DNA of 64,000 nucleotides. Origin: Larkinella sp. C7 (GTDB lineage Bacteria; Bacteroidota; Bacteroidia; Cytophagales; Spirosomataceae). Positions within the stretch are counted from its first letter, which is position 1. Each line of letters begins with the position of its first letter. Below are positions 1 to 8,045 of this stretch, one piece after another. The stretch lies in assembly GCF_006149005.1 (NCBI RefSeq), contig NZ_VBSL01000009.1:1-64000 (forward strand), given 5' to 3'. Made by a program: the position numbers and the translations under genes. The notes beneath the pieces are model-generated. The model did not search any database. It saw nothing but the letters and a program-made list of their open reading frames with translations, and was not told the origin of the DNA.

Positions 1-306
1 ATCAACCTGACCTGCTCGCCCACCGGCGGTCGGTTATCGGCGGAAGGTGCGGAAGCGCTACAGGCGGTTTTGCTGGGTAATCCGGTGTCGGATCAGGTTC
101 GTGTCGAAATCCGGGGCGCAGCAGGCCAGCCGTTGCGCGTGCAACTGACGGATGTCAATGGGCGACTACTGAGTGAACGGCAGGTGGAAAAAGCGGCTGC
201 GGTAGAACAGCAGACCCTGCCGGTTTTGCATCCGATGCCGGGCCTGTTGTTTTTACAGATTCAGAGCGGTTTCCGATCCGTAACCTTGAAAGTATTGACG
301 CAATAA
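1..306 (+). CDS. C-terminal end of a T9SS-secreted protein (partial)
   Basis: The reading frame is already open at base 1 and runs to the TAA at 304-306, so this is the last ~101 residues of a longer protein cut by the window edge. The tail has the pattern of the type IX secretion type A sorting domain: an N-P-V start (LLGNPVSDQVRVEI), a beta-sandwich-like middle with L-x-D-V-N-G-R-L-L, and a G-L-L-F-L-Q-I strand before a short basic end. In this family the domain directs export through the Por machinery and is cut off at the surface. The function of the missing N-terminal part cannot be judged. Confidence 0.85.
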   Translation: MNLTCSPTGGRLSAEGAEALQAVLLGNPVSDQVRVEIRGAAGQPLRVQLTDVNGRLLSERQVEKAAAVEQQTLPVLHPMPGLLFLQIQSGFRSVTLKVLTQ

Positions 307-325
307 ATGTTAAACGGCATCCTGC

Positions 326-360
326 AAAAACCGCCCGGACACGTCATCCGGGCGGTTTTT
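326..360. terminator. Bidirectional rho-independent terminator
   Basis: A 14-bp perfect stem (AAAAACCGCCCGGA at 326-339, complement at 347-360) closes a short loop and is flanked by A and T runs on the two sides. It lies between two convergent genes, the T9SS cargo gene ending at 306 and the helicase gene ending at 379, so it can serve both. Confidence 0.85.
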
Positions 361-378
361 GTAGATTAATCGATCAAC

Positions 379-2277
379 TCACAGCCACTCCCAGGCACTC
401 TGGTAGGCATCGAGTTGTTCGGAATAGGCAATGAAGTCGGCATAAAACGGCAGACTCGCCAGCGTGGCACTGTCGCCCACAATGACCAATTTCTTCCGCG
501 CCCGCGTCATGGCGACGTTCATCCGGCGAATGTCGGCCAGAAAACCAATCTCGCCTTCGGCATTGCTCCGGGTCATCGAAATGTAGACAATATCACGCTC
601 CTGCCCCTGAAAACTATCGATGGTGTTGACTGCAATTTTGCCCAGGTACGGCTGTAAATCCGGCGCGTGGGCCAGTTGCTCATTCAGAACGGCAAGCTGT
701 TGTTTATAGGGCGAGATGATCGCAATGCTCGGGAAATTCTGCGGACTGTAAAACGGCCCCAGTTCGGCCACCAACTGCGTCAAATGCTTCATCAGCAAAG
801 CGGCTTCTTCCGGGTTGGTGGAACTGGTGCCTTCCAGCTTTTCGTCAAAACCGCAGCCCGCCGTGTCGATAAACCGCAGCGCGCTGTCGCCGGGAAACAG
901 CGAATGAGCCGCCACCGACGCGTGCGCTTTGAGAACATTGGCATAAAAAACCTGCGACGAATAACCCATGATGTGCGTGTGCATCCGGTATTGTTCTTCC
1001 AGCACACTGACCGCTTCGGGGTGCAGGGCCACGCATTTTTCGAGCAAGGTCGTGCTCAGGCCTTTCCGGGCCGCTTCGTTCGATTTGATCGTCGGCGACA
1101 ACTGGCAGTGATCGCCGGCCAGCACCACCTTTTGCGCTTTCAGGATCGGAATCCAGCAGGCGGGTTCCAGCGCCTGCCCGGCTTCGTCGATGACCACGGT
1201 ATGAAACGTCAGGTTCCGGATCATGTACTGGTTGGAACCGACGAGCGTGGCCGTAATCACCTGGGCTTTGGCCACCAGATCATCGATGATATACTGTTCC
1301 GTGTTCCCCACCTCCTTCATAATCCGGTGAGCCTCATCAAACAGGGCTTTCCGTTGATCGCGCTCGGCTTTGCCAAAATTGCGCTTGTACTTATGCGCCA
1401 TGTTTTTGAACTCATTCGCCTGCTTTTTCAGCTTTTTGGCCTCTTTCATCAGGTGGTGCTCCGCCATTTTGTGGTCCAGCGTGAGCGCCATCAGCCGCTC
1501 CGAAACGCGCGCCGGATTGCCGACCCGCAGCACGTTCAGCCCCTGTTCGTGCAGTTTTTCACTCAACAGATCGACCGCCGTGTTGCTGGGCGCAACCACC
1601 AGAATTTTCCGGTTGTCCTGTTTCAGCAGGGCTTTGATGGCCTGCACCAGCGTGGTGGTTTTGCCGGTTCCCGGAGGGCCGTGAACGATGGCCAGTTCGT
1701 TGGCGGCCCGGATTTTTTCGACCGCCCGGTTTTGGCTTTCATTCAGTGGCGGAATCGGCAGCGGAGGTAAATCGGTCTGAAAGGTGGGCGACGACTGGCC
1801 GGTCAGGATCTTCACCAGGCGGTGTTGCGGCCCCTCGTTCAGCGAATTCGCGAGCTTGAGCGCGTCCTGCATTTCGTCGTAGCTTTTGTCGTCGAAAAGC
1901 AGTTCAACCCCCAGTTTTCCATCCCGCGACCAGTCGGGCAGTTCGTCGGTCAGCAGGGTGATTTTGAGCCGATTGCCGCTCTGGTGGGAAACCGTTCCTT
2001 CGACCCGGTCGTTTTTTGGATCGTGGTTGCTGAAAAAAACGGCGGGCATGCCCGACCGGAACTGGTGCGAAACATCCTGGTGTGTGGTGCGTTCCACTTC
2101 CACCGTCAGGTAATCGCCCCGACTCATCTCGGAACCCCGGATGGCGATGGGATACCAGGTCAGGCCGCTGGCCCGGCGTTCGGCAACGGAAGTGCTTTCC
2201 GTCTGTCGGCGGTATTGATTGCGATCTTCTTCCCGTTCAATTTTTAAGACGTCAAGAAGATTTTTAAAGTAATCCAT
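379..2277 (-). CDS. Superfamily 1 DNA/RNA helicase, IGHMBP2/SMUBP-2-like
   Basis: Predicted 632-residue ATP-dependent helicase of the UPF1/SMUBP-2 branch of superfamily 1. Visible motifs in order are a Q-motif (LNESQNRAV, ~179-187), Walker A GPPGTGKT (200-207), motif Ia VVAPSNTAVD (~227), DEAGQ (364-368), GDHCQLSP (388-395), QYRMH (429-433) and a C-terminal VAMTRARKKL motif. A charged helical insertion (~270-315) lies between motifs Ia and II. The frame is open further upstream to 2400, but I choose the ATG at 2277 because it begins the conserved-looking MDYFKNLLDVL stretch and sits 3 bases behind a consensus promoter box; the upstream part would overlap the divergent transporter gene. The substrate (DNA or RNA) is not evident. 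Confidence 0.92.
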   Translation of the reverse strand: MDYFKNLLDVLKIEREEDRNQYRRQTESTSVAERRASGLTWYPIAIRGSEMSRGDYLTVEVERTTHQDVSHQFRSGMPAVFFSNHDPKNDRVEGTVSHQSGNRLKITLLTDELPDWSRDGKLGVELLFDDKSYDEMQDALKLANSLNEGPQHRLVKILTGQSSPTFQTDLPPLPIPPLNESQNRAVEKIRAANELAIVHGPPGTGKTTTLVQAIKALLKQDNRKILVVAPSNTAVDLLSEKLHEQGLNVLRVGNPARVSERLMALTLDHKMAEHHLMKEAKKLKKQANEFKNMAHKYKRNFGKAERDQRKALFDEAHRIMKEVGNTEQYIIDDLVAKAQVITATLVGSNQYMIRNLTFHTVVIDEAGQALEPACWIPILKAQKVVLAGDHCQLSPTIKSNEAARKGLSTTLLEKCVALHPEAVSVLEEQYRMHTHIMGYSSQVFYANVLKAHASVAAHSLFPGDSALRFIDTAGCGFDEKLEGTSSTNPEEAALLMKHLTQLVAELGPFYSPQNFPSIAIISPYKQQLAVLNEQLAHAPDLQPYLGKIAVNTIDSFQGQERDIVYISMTRSNAEGEIGFLADIRRMNVAMTRARKKLVIVGDSATLASLPFYADFIAYSEQLDAYQSAWEWL

Positions 2278-2280
2278 TCC

Positions 2281-2308
2281 CAAAAGTAGTGGATATTCGG
2301 CCGGGCAA
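2281..2308 (-). promoter_or_regulatory. Bacteroidota-type promoter of the helicase gene
   Basis: On the minus strand TTG (2308-2306), a 17-base spacer and TACTTTTG (2288-2281) match the Bacteroidota sigma-ABfr consensus TTG/TAnnTTTG. The box ends only 3 bases before the ATG at 2277, which implies a leaderless or nearly leaderless transcript. Confidence 0.55.
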
Positions 2309-2394
2309 AAAGTTGGCTCCCGGTATTTTGGCGCCAAATGAAGGATATTGACGCAGGAAGTATATCTTCGAAAAACCTTGCTTTCCTGAAAATT

Positions 2395-3663
2395 ATGCAC
2401 CCCAAAACCGCTGACTCACCGAATGAAATGCCTGCGCAACCAGGGCCGGGCCACACATCGCCCCGGACGGTAAAAGCCTGGCTGTCGTCGCTGGGTCCCA
2501 GTATCATCACAGCCGCGCTGGTTTTTGGCCCCAGCAAAATGACGATTACCTCAAAGATGGGGGCCGAATACGGGTATTCGCTGCTCTGGATCATTGTGAT
2601 GGCGATCTTCTTTATGATTGTTTTCACGGCCATGGCCGCCCGGATCGGTCTGGCAACGAACCAATCCCTGCTGGCGACCATCCGGCAGAAGTGGGGCAAT
2701 CCGGTGGCGGTGGCGGTGGGAATTGGGGTCTTTCTGGTAGCCACCTCGTTCCAGGCCGGCAACTCCGTCGGGGTCGGAATTTCCATCGCCGAAGCCACCC
2801 ATACCCCGGTGAACGTCTGGATTGGTATATTTACGGTTTTGGGAATTAGTCTGCTTTTTTTGAAGTCGTTTTATAAAGTGCTCGAACGGCTCATGATTCT
2901 GCTGGTCGGTGTGATGCTGGTGGCTTTCATCGCCACGCTGACTTTTTCGGGGCCGGATTATGCCGAGGTCGCAACCGGTTTCATACCGTCGCTGCCTGCG
3001 GGTTCGCTGGGGCTGGTCATTGCGTTTACGGCCTCCTGTTTTTCGATTGTGGGTGCGTTTTACCAGTCGTATCTGGTGCAGGAGCGGGTGCGGGTCAATC
3101 CGAAGGTGCGGGATGAAAAGGTGGATACCGTCACCGGCATGACGCTGATGGGGCTGATGAGCGCGACGGTTTTAATCTGTGCTGCGGCTGTATTGCATCC
3201 GAAGGGCATCAAAGTGACCAGTGCCTCAGACATGGGAAAAGCCCTGGAGCCGATTTTTGGGCAATATGCCTCGGTGCTCTTCCTGATCGGGTTATTCGGT
3301 GCTTCGTTTTCGTCGCTCGTCGGCAACGCCACCGTCGGCGGAACGCTCCTCGGCGATGCGCTGGGCTACGGCAGTCAGTTGGGTTCCAAACGGGTCAAAT
3401 ACCTGATTGCGCTGGTCATGCTCTTTGGCGCTTCCATTGCCATAATTTTCGGAAAGCTGCCGCTCGACCTGATCATTTTTGCCCAAAGCATTACCATCCT
3501 GGTGGTGCCTTTCATCGGGGTGGCGATGTATACGATTGCCAACGACCGCCGGATCATGGGCCGCTACGCGAATTCGACCGCCGTCAAAGTGGCCGGTGCG
3601 TTGGGGTTGCTGGTGATTTTCGGGCTGGCTTTAAGCAATGTCAATCAATTGTTTTTTAAGTAA
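2395..3663 (+). CDS. Nramp-fold transporter lacking the metal-binding motifs
   Basis: Integral membrane protein of about 422 residues with about 11 hydrophobic segments. The first helix reads SIITAALVFGPSKMTITSKM and is followed by GAEYGYSLLW, a pattern typical of the Nramp (SLC11) family. The helix-1 metal motif D-P-G-N is here G-P-S-K (45-48), and the helix-6 M-P-H-N site is replaced by V-G-A-F (219-222, followed by YQSYLVQ). These residues are the metal ligands in Mn/Fe transporters, so a metal substrate is unlikely. It is the first gene of a tight operon with an SDR epimerase (5-base gap) and a DapA-type aldolase, which suggests a small organic substrate; that is inference. An upstream in-frame ATG at 2338 would add 19 polar residues; I prefer 2395, which leaves room for the divergent helicase promoter. 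Confidence 0.85.
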   Translation: MHPKTADSPNEMPAQPGPGHTSPRTVKAWLSSLGPSIITAALVFGPSKMTITSKMGAEYGYSLLWIIVMAIFFMIVFTAMAARIGLATNQSLLATIRQKWGNPVAVAVGIGVFLVATSFQAGNSVGVGISIAEATHTPVNVWIGIFTVLGISLLFLKSFYKVLERLMILLVGVMLVAFIATLTFSGPDYAEVATGFIPSLPAGSLGLVIAFTASCFSIVGAFYQSYLVQERVRVNPKVRDEKVDTVTGMTLMGLMSATVLICAAAVLHPKGIKVTSASDMGKALEPIFGQYASVLFLIGLFGASFSSLVGNATVGGTLLGDALGYGSQLGSKRVKYLIALVMLFGASIAIIFGKLPLDLIIFAQSITILVVPFIGVAMYTIANDRRIMGRYANSTAVKVAGALGLLVIFGLALSNVNQLFFK

Positions 3664-3668
3664 CAGAC

Positions 3669-4685
3669 ATGAACGATTTGCACGTGTTGGAACAGGAACT
3701 GATCAAGCCCTCGGCGGCTTTGGTGTCTGATTTATACGAACTGGAAGGCGACATCCTCATTCTGGGGGTTGGCGGAAAAATGGGGCCGAGTCTGGCGCGG
3801 CTGGCCAGACAGGCCATCGAGCAGGCCGGAATTCAGAAACGCGTCATCGGTGTTTCCCGGTTTTCGGACCGGCAACTCCAGGGCGAACTCGAAGCCGACG
3901 GCATCGAAACGATTTCGGCGGATTTACTCAACGAAAGCGATCTGGCAGCTTTGCCGTCCGTGAAAAATGTGCTCTATTTGGCCGGAACCAAATTTGGCAC
4001 CACCGGCAAGGAAGCCTTCACCTGGGCGATGAATGCCTACCTGCCCGGGCGGGTGGCGGAGAAATACCGCAATTCCCGGATTGTGGCGTTCTCGACTGGC
4101 AATGTTTACCCGTTTACGCCGGTAACGTCCGGGGGCGCAACGGAAGAAACCACCCCCGAACCCGTCGGCGAATACGGACAATCGTGTCTGGGCCGCGAGC
4201 GGATTTTTCAGTATTTCGCGGATAAAAACAACACGCCGACGCTGATTTACCGCCTGAATTACGCCATCGATCTCCGTTACGGCGTGCTGCTGGAAATTGC
4301 CAAATCCGTCATCGCCGAAAAACCGATTAACCTGGCGATGGGCAACGCCAATGTCATCTGGCAGGGTGACGCCAACGAAATTGCCCTCCGGGCGTTGCGG
4401 CATTGCAACGTGCCGGCCAAAATCCTCAACGTCACCGGACCCGAAACCGTCTCAATCCAGTGGCTGGCGCAGGAGTACGGCAGGATGCTCGGCAAGGCTC
4501 CGGTTTTCGTCAACGAGGCCCAGCCAACGGCTTTGCTGAGCAATTCGTCGCAGGCCAACAAGCTGTTCGGCTACCCGCGCGTCACGCTGCGGCAGATGAT
4601 GGAACTGACCGTCGCGTGGTTGCAGGGTGGCGGCACAATTCTGAACAAACCCACGCATTTTCAGGAGCGGGATGGCAAATTTTAA
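3669..4685 (+). CDS. NAD(P)-dependent epimerase/dehydratase, atypical extended SDR
   Basis: A 338-residue protein of the extended short-chain dehydrogenase family. The N-terminal Rossmann turn is G-V-G-G-K-M-G (33-39) after the strand DILILG, and VLYLAGTKFG and IVAFSTGNVY match the fourth and fifth strands. The catalytic Y-x-x-x-K is altered: Tyr169 is in YGQSCLGRERIF and the Lys position is Cys173, with Arg176 nearby. Normal oxidoreductase or epimerase chemistry may therefore be changed. The gene starts 5 bases after the transporter gene, and its TAA overlaps the ATG of the aldolase gene, so the three are almost certainly co-transcribed and act in one pathway. The substrate is unknown; a sugar acid or keto acid would fit the neighbour. 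Confidence 0.82.
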   Translation: MNDLHVLEQELIKPSAALVSDLYELEGDILILGVGGKMGPSLARLARQAIEQAGIQKRVIGVSRFSDRQLQGELEADGIETISADLLNESDLAALPSVKNVLYLAGTKFGTTGKEAFTWAMNAYLPGRVAEKYRNSRIVAFSTGNVYPFTPVTSGGATEETTPEPVGEYGQSCLGRERIFQYFADKNNTPTLIYRLNYAIDLRYGVLLEIAKSVIAEKPINLAMGNANVIWQGDANEIALRALRHCNVPAKILNVTGPETVSIQWLAQEYGRMLGKAPVFVNEAQPTALLSNSSQANKLFGYPRVTLRQMMELTVAWLQGGGTILNKPTHFQERDGKF

Positions 4686-5770
4686 TGAGTAGCAATATGG
4701 CATTACGTTCTGATATTCAGCAATTATTACACGCGGGTACGGTGATTCCGGCGCACCCCCTAGCCCTGAACCCAAACCGGCAGTTTGACGAAAACCGGCA
4801 GCGTGGTTTAACCCGTTACTATATGGCGAGCGGAGCCGGTGGAGTGGCCGTGGGCGTTCACACCACCCAGTTCGAAATCCGCGATCCGAAAATCAATCTC
4901 TACGAAACGGTGCTGAAAGTAGCCGCCGAAGAAATTGCCGAAGCCCAACTGAACCGTCCGTTCATCAAAGTAGCCGGTATGGTCGGCCCCACCGACCAGG
5001 CACTGAAGGAAGCCGAACTCGCCCTGAAATACGGGTATGATCTGGGGCTGCTGAGCATGGGCGGTTTGCAAAACTGGACCGAAGCGGCCATTCTGGACCG
5101 CGTTCGGGCGGTGGCTGAGGTGATTCCAGTCTTCGGTTTTTACTTACAGCCATCGGTGGGAGGGCGCATTTTCAGCTACGATTTCTGGCATCGGTTCGCC
5201 GAAATTCCCAACATTCAGGCCATTAAAGTCGCCAGTTTCAACCGGTATCAGACGCTGGATGTGGTGCGGGCGGTTTGTCATTCCAGCCGCCGGGACGCGA
5301 TTGCGTTGTATACCGGCAACGACGACAACATTGTGGCGGATTTGCTGACGACGTACCGGTTTACGATTGGCGGCCAAACCGTTGAAAAGCGGTTTGTGGG
5401 CGGTTTGCTGGGGCATTGGGCCGTGTGGACGAAAAAAGCCGTCGAACTGCTGGACGAAATCAAAACCTGCCTCGACAACGAAAACGACGGGCTGGTGGAA
5501 CTGCTGACGCGCAACGTCGAAGTCACCGACAGCAACGCGGCTTTCTTCGATCCGGCCCACGGTTTCCACGGCTGCATTGCCGGAATTCATGAGGTGCTGC
5601 GTCGGCAGGGACTGCTCGAAGGGCGCTGGTGTCTGAATCCGGCGGAGGAACTGTCGCCGGGGCAGATGGAAGAAATCGACCGGGTTTACGCGGCTTATCC
5701 GCACCTGAACGACGACGATTTCGTGGCAACGATCAGTTCCGGCCATTCCTCACTCCGAAGCATTCGTTGA
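4685..5770 (+). CDS. Dihydrodipicolinate synthase (DapA) family aldolase/lyase
   Basis: Class I aldolase of the DapA/N-acetylneuraminate lyase family, 361 residues from the ATG that overlaps the previous stop (TAATG). The Schiff-base lysine is Lys181 in IQAIKVASFNRYQ, and the assisting Tyr153 is in VFGFYLQPSVGG. The protein is about 60 residues longer than typical DapA (~290-300), with a C-terminal extension. It is unlikely to be the lysine-pathway enzyme, because it lies in an operon with a transporter and an epimerase; a catabolic aldol cleavage or dehydration of an imported acid is inferred. The frame is open upstream to 4403 but that part is a shadow of the epimerase gene. The last 21 bases overlap the DUF2147 remnant on the other strand. 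Confidence 0.85.
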   Translation: MSSNMALRSDIQQLLHAGTVIPAHPLALNPNRQFDENRQRGLTRYYMASGAGGVAVGVHTTQFEIRDPKINLYETVLKVAAEEIAEAQLNRPFIKVAGMVGPTDQALKEAELALKYGYDLGLLSMGGLQNWTEAAILDRVRAVAEVIPVFGFYLQPSVGGRIFSYDFWHRFAEIPNIQAIKVASFNRYQTLDVVRAVCHSSRRDAIALYTGNDDNIVADLLTTYRFTIGGQTVEKRFVGGLLGHWAVWTKKAVELLDEIKTCLDNENDGLVELLTRNVEVTDSNAAFFDPAHGFHGCIAGIHEVLRRQGLLEGRWCLNPAEELSPGQMEEIDRVYAAYPHLNDDDFVATISSGHSSLRSIR

Positions 5771-6010
5771 GTAGGCGAACGCATAAACCGTTCCGTTTAC
5801 CCACTCGTTTTTTGCGAAGGTGAACTTTTTCAGAACCAGCGTCCCCGGTTTGAGTGGCCGATCGGTATTCGAGTGGTCGGCAATGATTTTGCCAGAATAC
5901 TGATTGTTCTGTTTGAAAATTTCGATCCGGCGTTCGCCGGTTTCATCTTCATAAAGCCCGAAAATATCGTCGGCTTTTACGGTCGATTGTGCGACTGCCC
6001 TATCGGCCAT
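5750..6010 (-). pseudogene. DUF2147 protein remnant, truncated at both ends
   Basis: An 86-codon open frame reads DDIFGLYEDETGERRIEIF and then YSGKIIADHSN and VNGTVYA, which matches the first half of DUF2147 proteins (usually ~140 residues: a signal peptide, then D-D-I-x-G-x-W, Y-x-G-K-I and G-x-I-Y-D-P-x-x-G-K-x-Y). The signal peptide is missing although an AVAQS-like cleavage site remains, and the C-terminal D-P-x-x-G-K-x-Y half is gone. The 5' end runs straight into the kinase remnant, so a deletion joined two unrelated genes. Confidence 0.7.
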
Positions 6011-6650
6011 ACCGATGAGGGAGAAGATAGTCTTCTTCCTGGGTAATGCTCTTTAGCGTATTTAGGAAATTAAACAGAAAATGGGGGCTAATCTGTTGCT
6101 TCAAAACCTCCAGACGGGCTTTCAGATTTTCCTGCTTGAGACGCTCGTTTTCCAATTTAGCCGCTTGAGATTCCTGGTTTTGTTTCAGGTAATAGGCCAC
6201 AAAAACATGAAGGAAGATAGCACACTGCCGCGCAGCAGAACCCAGGCCAAACGTCTGGAAGCCGGGATATCCTTCCAGAGTAAACTGAGATTAAATACAG
6301 AGGCCATCAGGTGATCATACGGCAAGAAAAGAGCCAGTGTAAAGAGAACACTTCCCGGACCGACGATCCAGCGGGGACGAACCAAAGAAAGGGTGCGCGG
6401 TTGGTTGAGCACATATTGATGAAAGACCCAGCAACTAAAACCATGTGCGAACGTGTAGGAATGGTAGCTGCATAATGGGTAAAGTCGTTGTTTCCAGTCG
6501 AATAAACCGTGGGGCAGACACCAGCATGGCGACTGCCAGAGAGAGAAAAAAACCTATTTTAAGGCGAAAATCGCGCGCAGGAAACACACTGAATAGGGGT
6601 TTAGGCCATCAGGACCATACCCAATTTCCAAATAAAGGTAAGAAATGCTA
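6000..6650 (-). pseudogene. LytS-type sensor histidine kinase remnant, frameshifted
   Basis: Minus-strand pieces of one membrane kinase are spread over at least three frames. Reading leftwards there is AFLTFIWKLGMVLMA (about 6648-6603), FFLSLAVAMLVSAPRFI (around 6560-6500), then FSCWVFHQYVLNQPRTLSLV and VLFTLALFLPYDHLMASVFN (about 6450-6300), and finally the linker coiled coil and LEVLKQQISPHFLFNFLNTL (6110-6040), the hallmark of the LytS/His_kinase (PF06580) phosphoacceptor region. Stops and shifts separate the pieces, and everything after SPHFLFNFLNTLKSI, including the ATPase domain, is lost at the junction with the DUF2147 remnant. A cognate LytTR regulator is not adjacent. Confidence 0.75.
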
Positions 6651-6876
6651 CGCGTTTACCGGATTCTGATCGGACGTTTTTGCGTACCTGCGAAATTGGA
6701 GATTCCTTGTAAATCGTCTTTGCGCATTTTGGCACTTTTTTTGTATTAAGTTGAATTTATCGGACAAGCGCCAACGCTGGCCTTGGCGAAGGCACGGCAG
6801 AATCCACCGGACTTTGCTTTTCGGGCCTTTTGCGAACTTTCAGGGACGCAGTAACCTACAACGGCTTTACCAAATC

Positions 6877-7206
6877 ATGATTCAGTTACCAGTTGAAGAC
6901 GCGTTAAACGAATTCCTGAAAACCTTCACCGACTTCGGATTTATCCAGGGGAGCCACCTTGTCTACTGGAACGAGCGGTTTGCCACCGAAGATCCTAACC
7001 GGTTCATCCCGGTTGTCGAGGCTGTTGTTCGCTATGCCGTTGACCAGGGCGACTCCGTTCCCTTTGATCGGTTTGTGCTTTTCTTAAACAAAAGCAATTT
7101 CGATTTGCATTTCCGCACCGTCAAAGCCTACACCGTCTGGTTTTACGACACACTTTTTGGGATGCTGAACGCTTCTGCCAATCTGGCCAGCTCGCTCGAA
7201 TCGTAA
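6877..7206 (+). CDS. Small hypothetical protein
   Basis: A 109-residue soluble protein (MIQLPVEDALNEFLKTFTDF start). I do not recognise a family. It is acidic and aromatic-rich with several predicted helices and has no signal peptide or membrane segment. The frame is open upstream to 6751, but the upstream part (basic, Arg-rich) does not look like the rest, so I choose the ATG at 6877. It is intact in a stretch otherwise made of broken genes. Confidence 0.55.
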   Translation: MIQLPVEDALNEFLKTFTDFGFIQGSHLVYWNERFATEDPNRFIPVVEAVVRYAVDQGDSVPFDRFVLFLNKSNFDLHFRTVKAYTVWFYDTLFGMLNASANLASSLES

Positions 7207-7334
7207 GCCGATCAACCGATTTACTGCTTTTCCCAAAAGTAGCAGGGATTGACTCATCTGTGACAGGGTTTTTTTGCCCGGAAGCGGACCTTTGGTTTAT
7301 CCAAAACGGACAACCAAACTAAACTTCTCACGCC

Positions 7335-7733
7335 ATGAAAACGCTCACCAAATCCTTGATCATAGCTTTCCTATTCACGAGCCTGACGGTTTCTTTCGCA
7401 GTAACCAATGCCAGCCAACCGAAACCCGCCGGAAAAGTGCAATCGTATCAAAGCAGTCTATACACCGATACCGAGGGTAAAATCCGCGTCGCTGTCGATA
7501 AAATGATCGGCGGTGTCGTTGAAGTCCGGCTGGTCAATAGCACCGGGAAGGAGTTTTTCGTTCAGCGCGTCGGACGGCGGCAACGAATAGCACGCATCAA
7601 GATGGATATCGATGCGTTACCCGATGGAGCCTATCAGGTGGTCGTTACCGACGGGTTTGATACCAAGGTCAACAACCTGGTGCTTGCTACCCAACAGCCT
7701 GCTGTGACGGGTCGGCTGATCGCACTCAACTAA
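7335..7733 (+). CDS. Secreted hypothetical protein with sorting-domain-like fold
   Basis: A 132-residue protein with a clear signal peptide (MKTLTKSLIIAFLFTSLTVS, then FAVTNAS). The mature part has a strand pattern (VVEVRLVNSTGKEFFVQRV, then ALPDGAYQVVVTDG) that resembles the beta-sandwich of T9SS C-terminal domains, but here it is the whole protein. This type of short exported protein is common in Cytophagales; no function is assigned. A strong terminator follows at 7760. Confidence 0.7.
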   Translation: MKTLTKSLIIAFLFTSLTVSFAVTNASQPKPAGKVQSYQSSLYTDTEGKIRVAVDKMIGGVVEVRLVNSTGKEFFVQRVGRRQRIARIKMDIDALPDGAYQVVVTDGFDTKVNNLVLATQQPAVTGRLIALN

Positions 7734-7759
7734 TGTACGTTATAGGATTTAAGCCGTGC

Positions 7760-7797
7760 GTGTGTCAAGTTAGAATTCGCTAACTTGACACACTTTT
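7760..7797 (+). terminator. Rho-independent terminator
   Basis: A perfect 14-bp stem (GTGTGTCAAGTTAG at 7760-7773 with its complement at 7780-7793), 6-base loop AATTCG and a TTTT tail, just after the secreted-protein gene that ends at 7733. Confidence 0.9.
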
Positions 7798-7827
7798 CGG
7801 GTTTTCTGCGGACGTGGTTGCTACAAA

Positions 7828-8007
7828 ATGGATCATCCTGGTCAGATCACGAGTCCAGCGCCCGTTTTTCAGGATTTTATTCGCCGGGTCGAAGCGGGTC
7901 ACGCAAAACTGGCCATCAGCCGTACCTTTACGCTGGACCAAATCGTTACCGCCCATCAGTTCATGGACCGTAATCAGGGAGCCGGTAAATTGGTGGTTCT
8001 GCCCTAA
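7828..8007 (+). pseudogene. C-terminal remnant of a zinc-type quinone oxidoreductase
   Basis: A 59-codon frame ends in FQDFIRRVEAGHAKLAISRT, then FTLDQIVTAHQFMDRNQGAG and KLVVLP plus stop. This is the closing segment of NADPH:quinone oxidoreductase/zinc-binding alcohol dehydrogenases (family pattern: F-x-L-x-x-A-x-x-A-H-x-x-x-x-x-x-x-x-G-K-x-V-L). The usual ~330-residue protein is therefore represented only by its last fifth, with no catalytic or cofactor-binding part upstream. Confidence 0.75.
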
Positions 8008-8045
8008 CGAATTGTATTTTCTTCCGATCACCTAACTCCAATGGT

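Noticed and set aside
667-1770. Long open frame (367 codons) on the plus strand
   Set aside because: It lies fully inside the helicase gene on the other strand, has no family likeness and is rich in Arg, His and Gln, as shadow frames are.
2338-2394. Earlier start for the Nramp-like gene
   Set aside because: It adds 19 polar residues before the first helix and crowds the divergent promoter; not excluded, but less likely.
4403-4684. Upstream extension of the aldolase frame
   Set aside because: It overlaps the epimerase gene in another frame; the ATG at 4685 overlaps the epimerase stop as in coupled operons.
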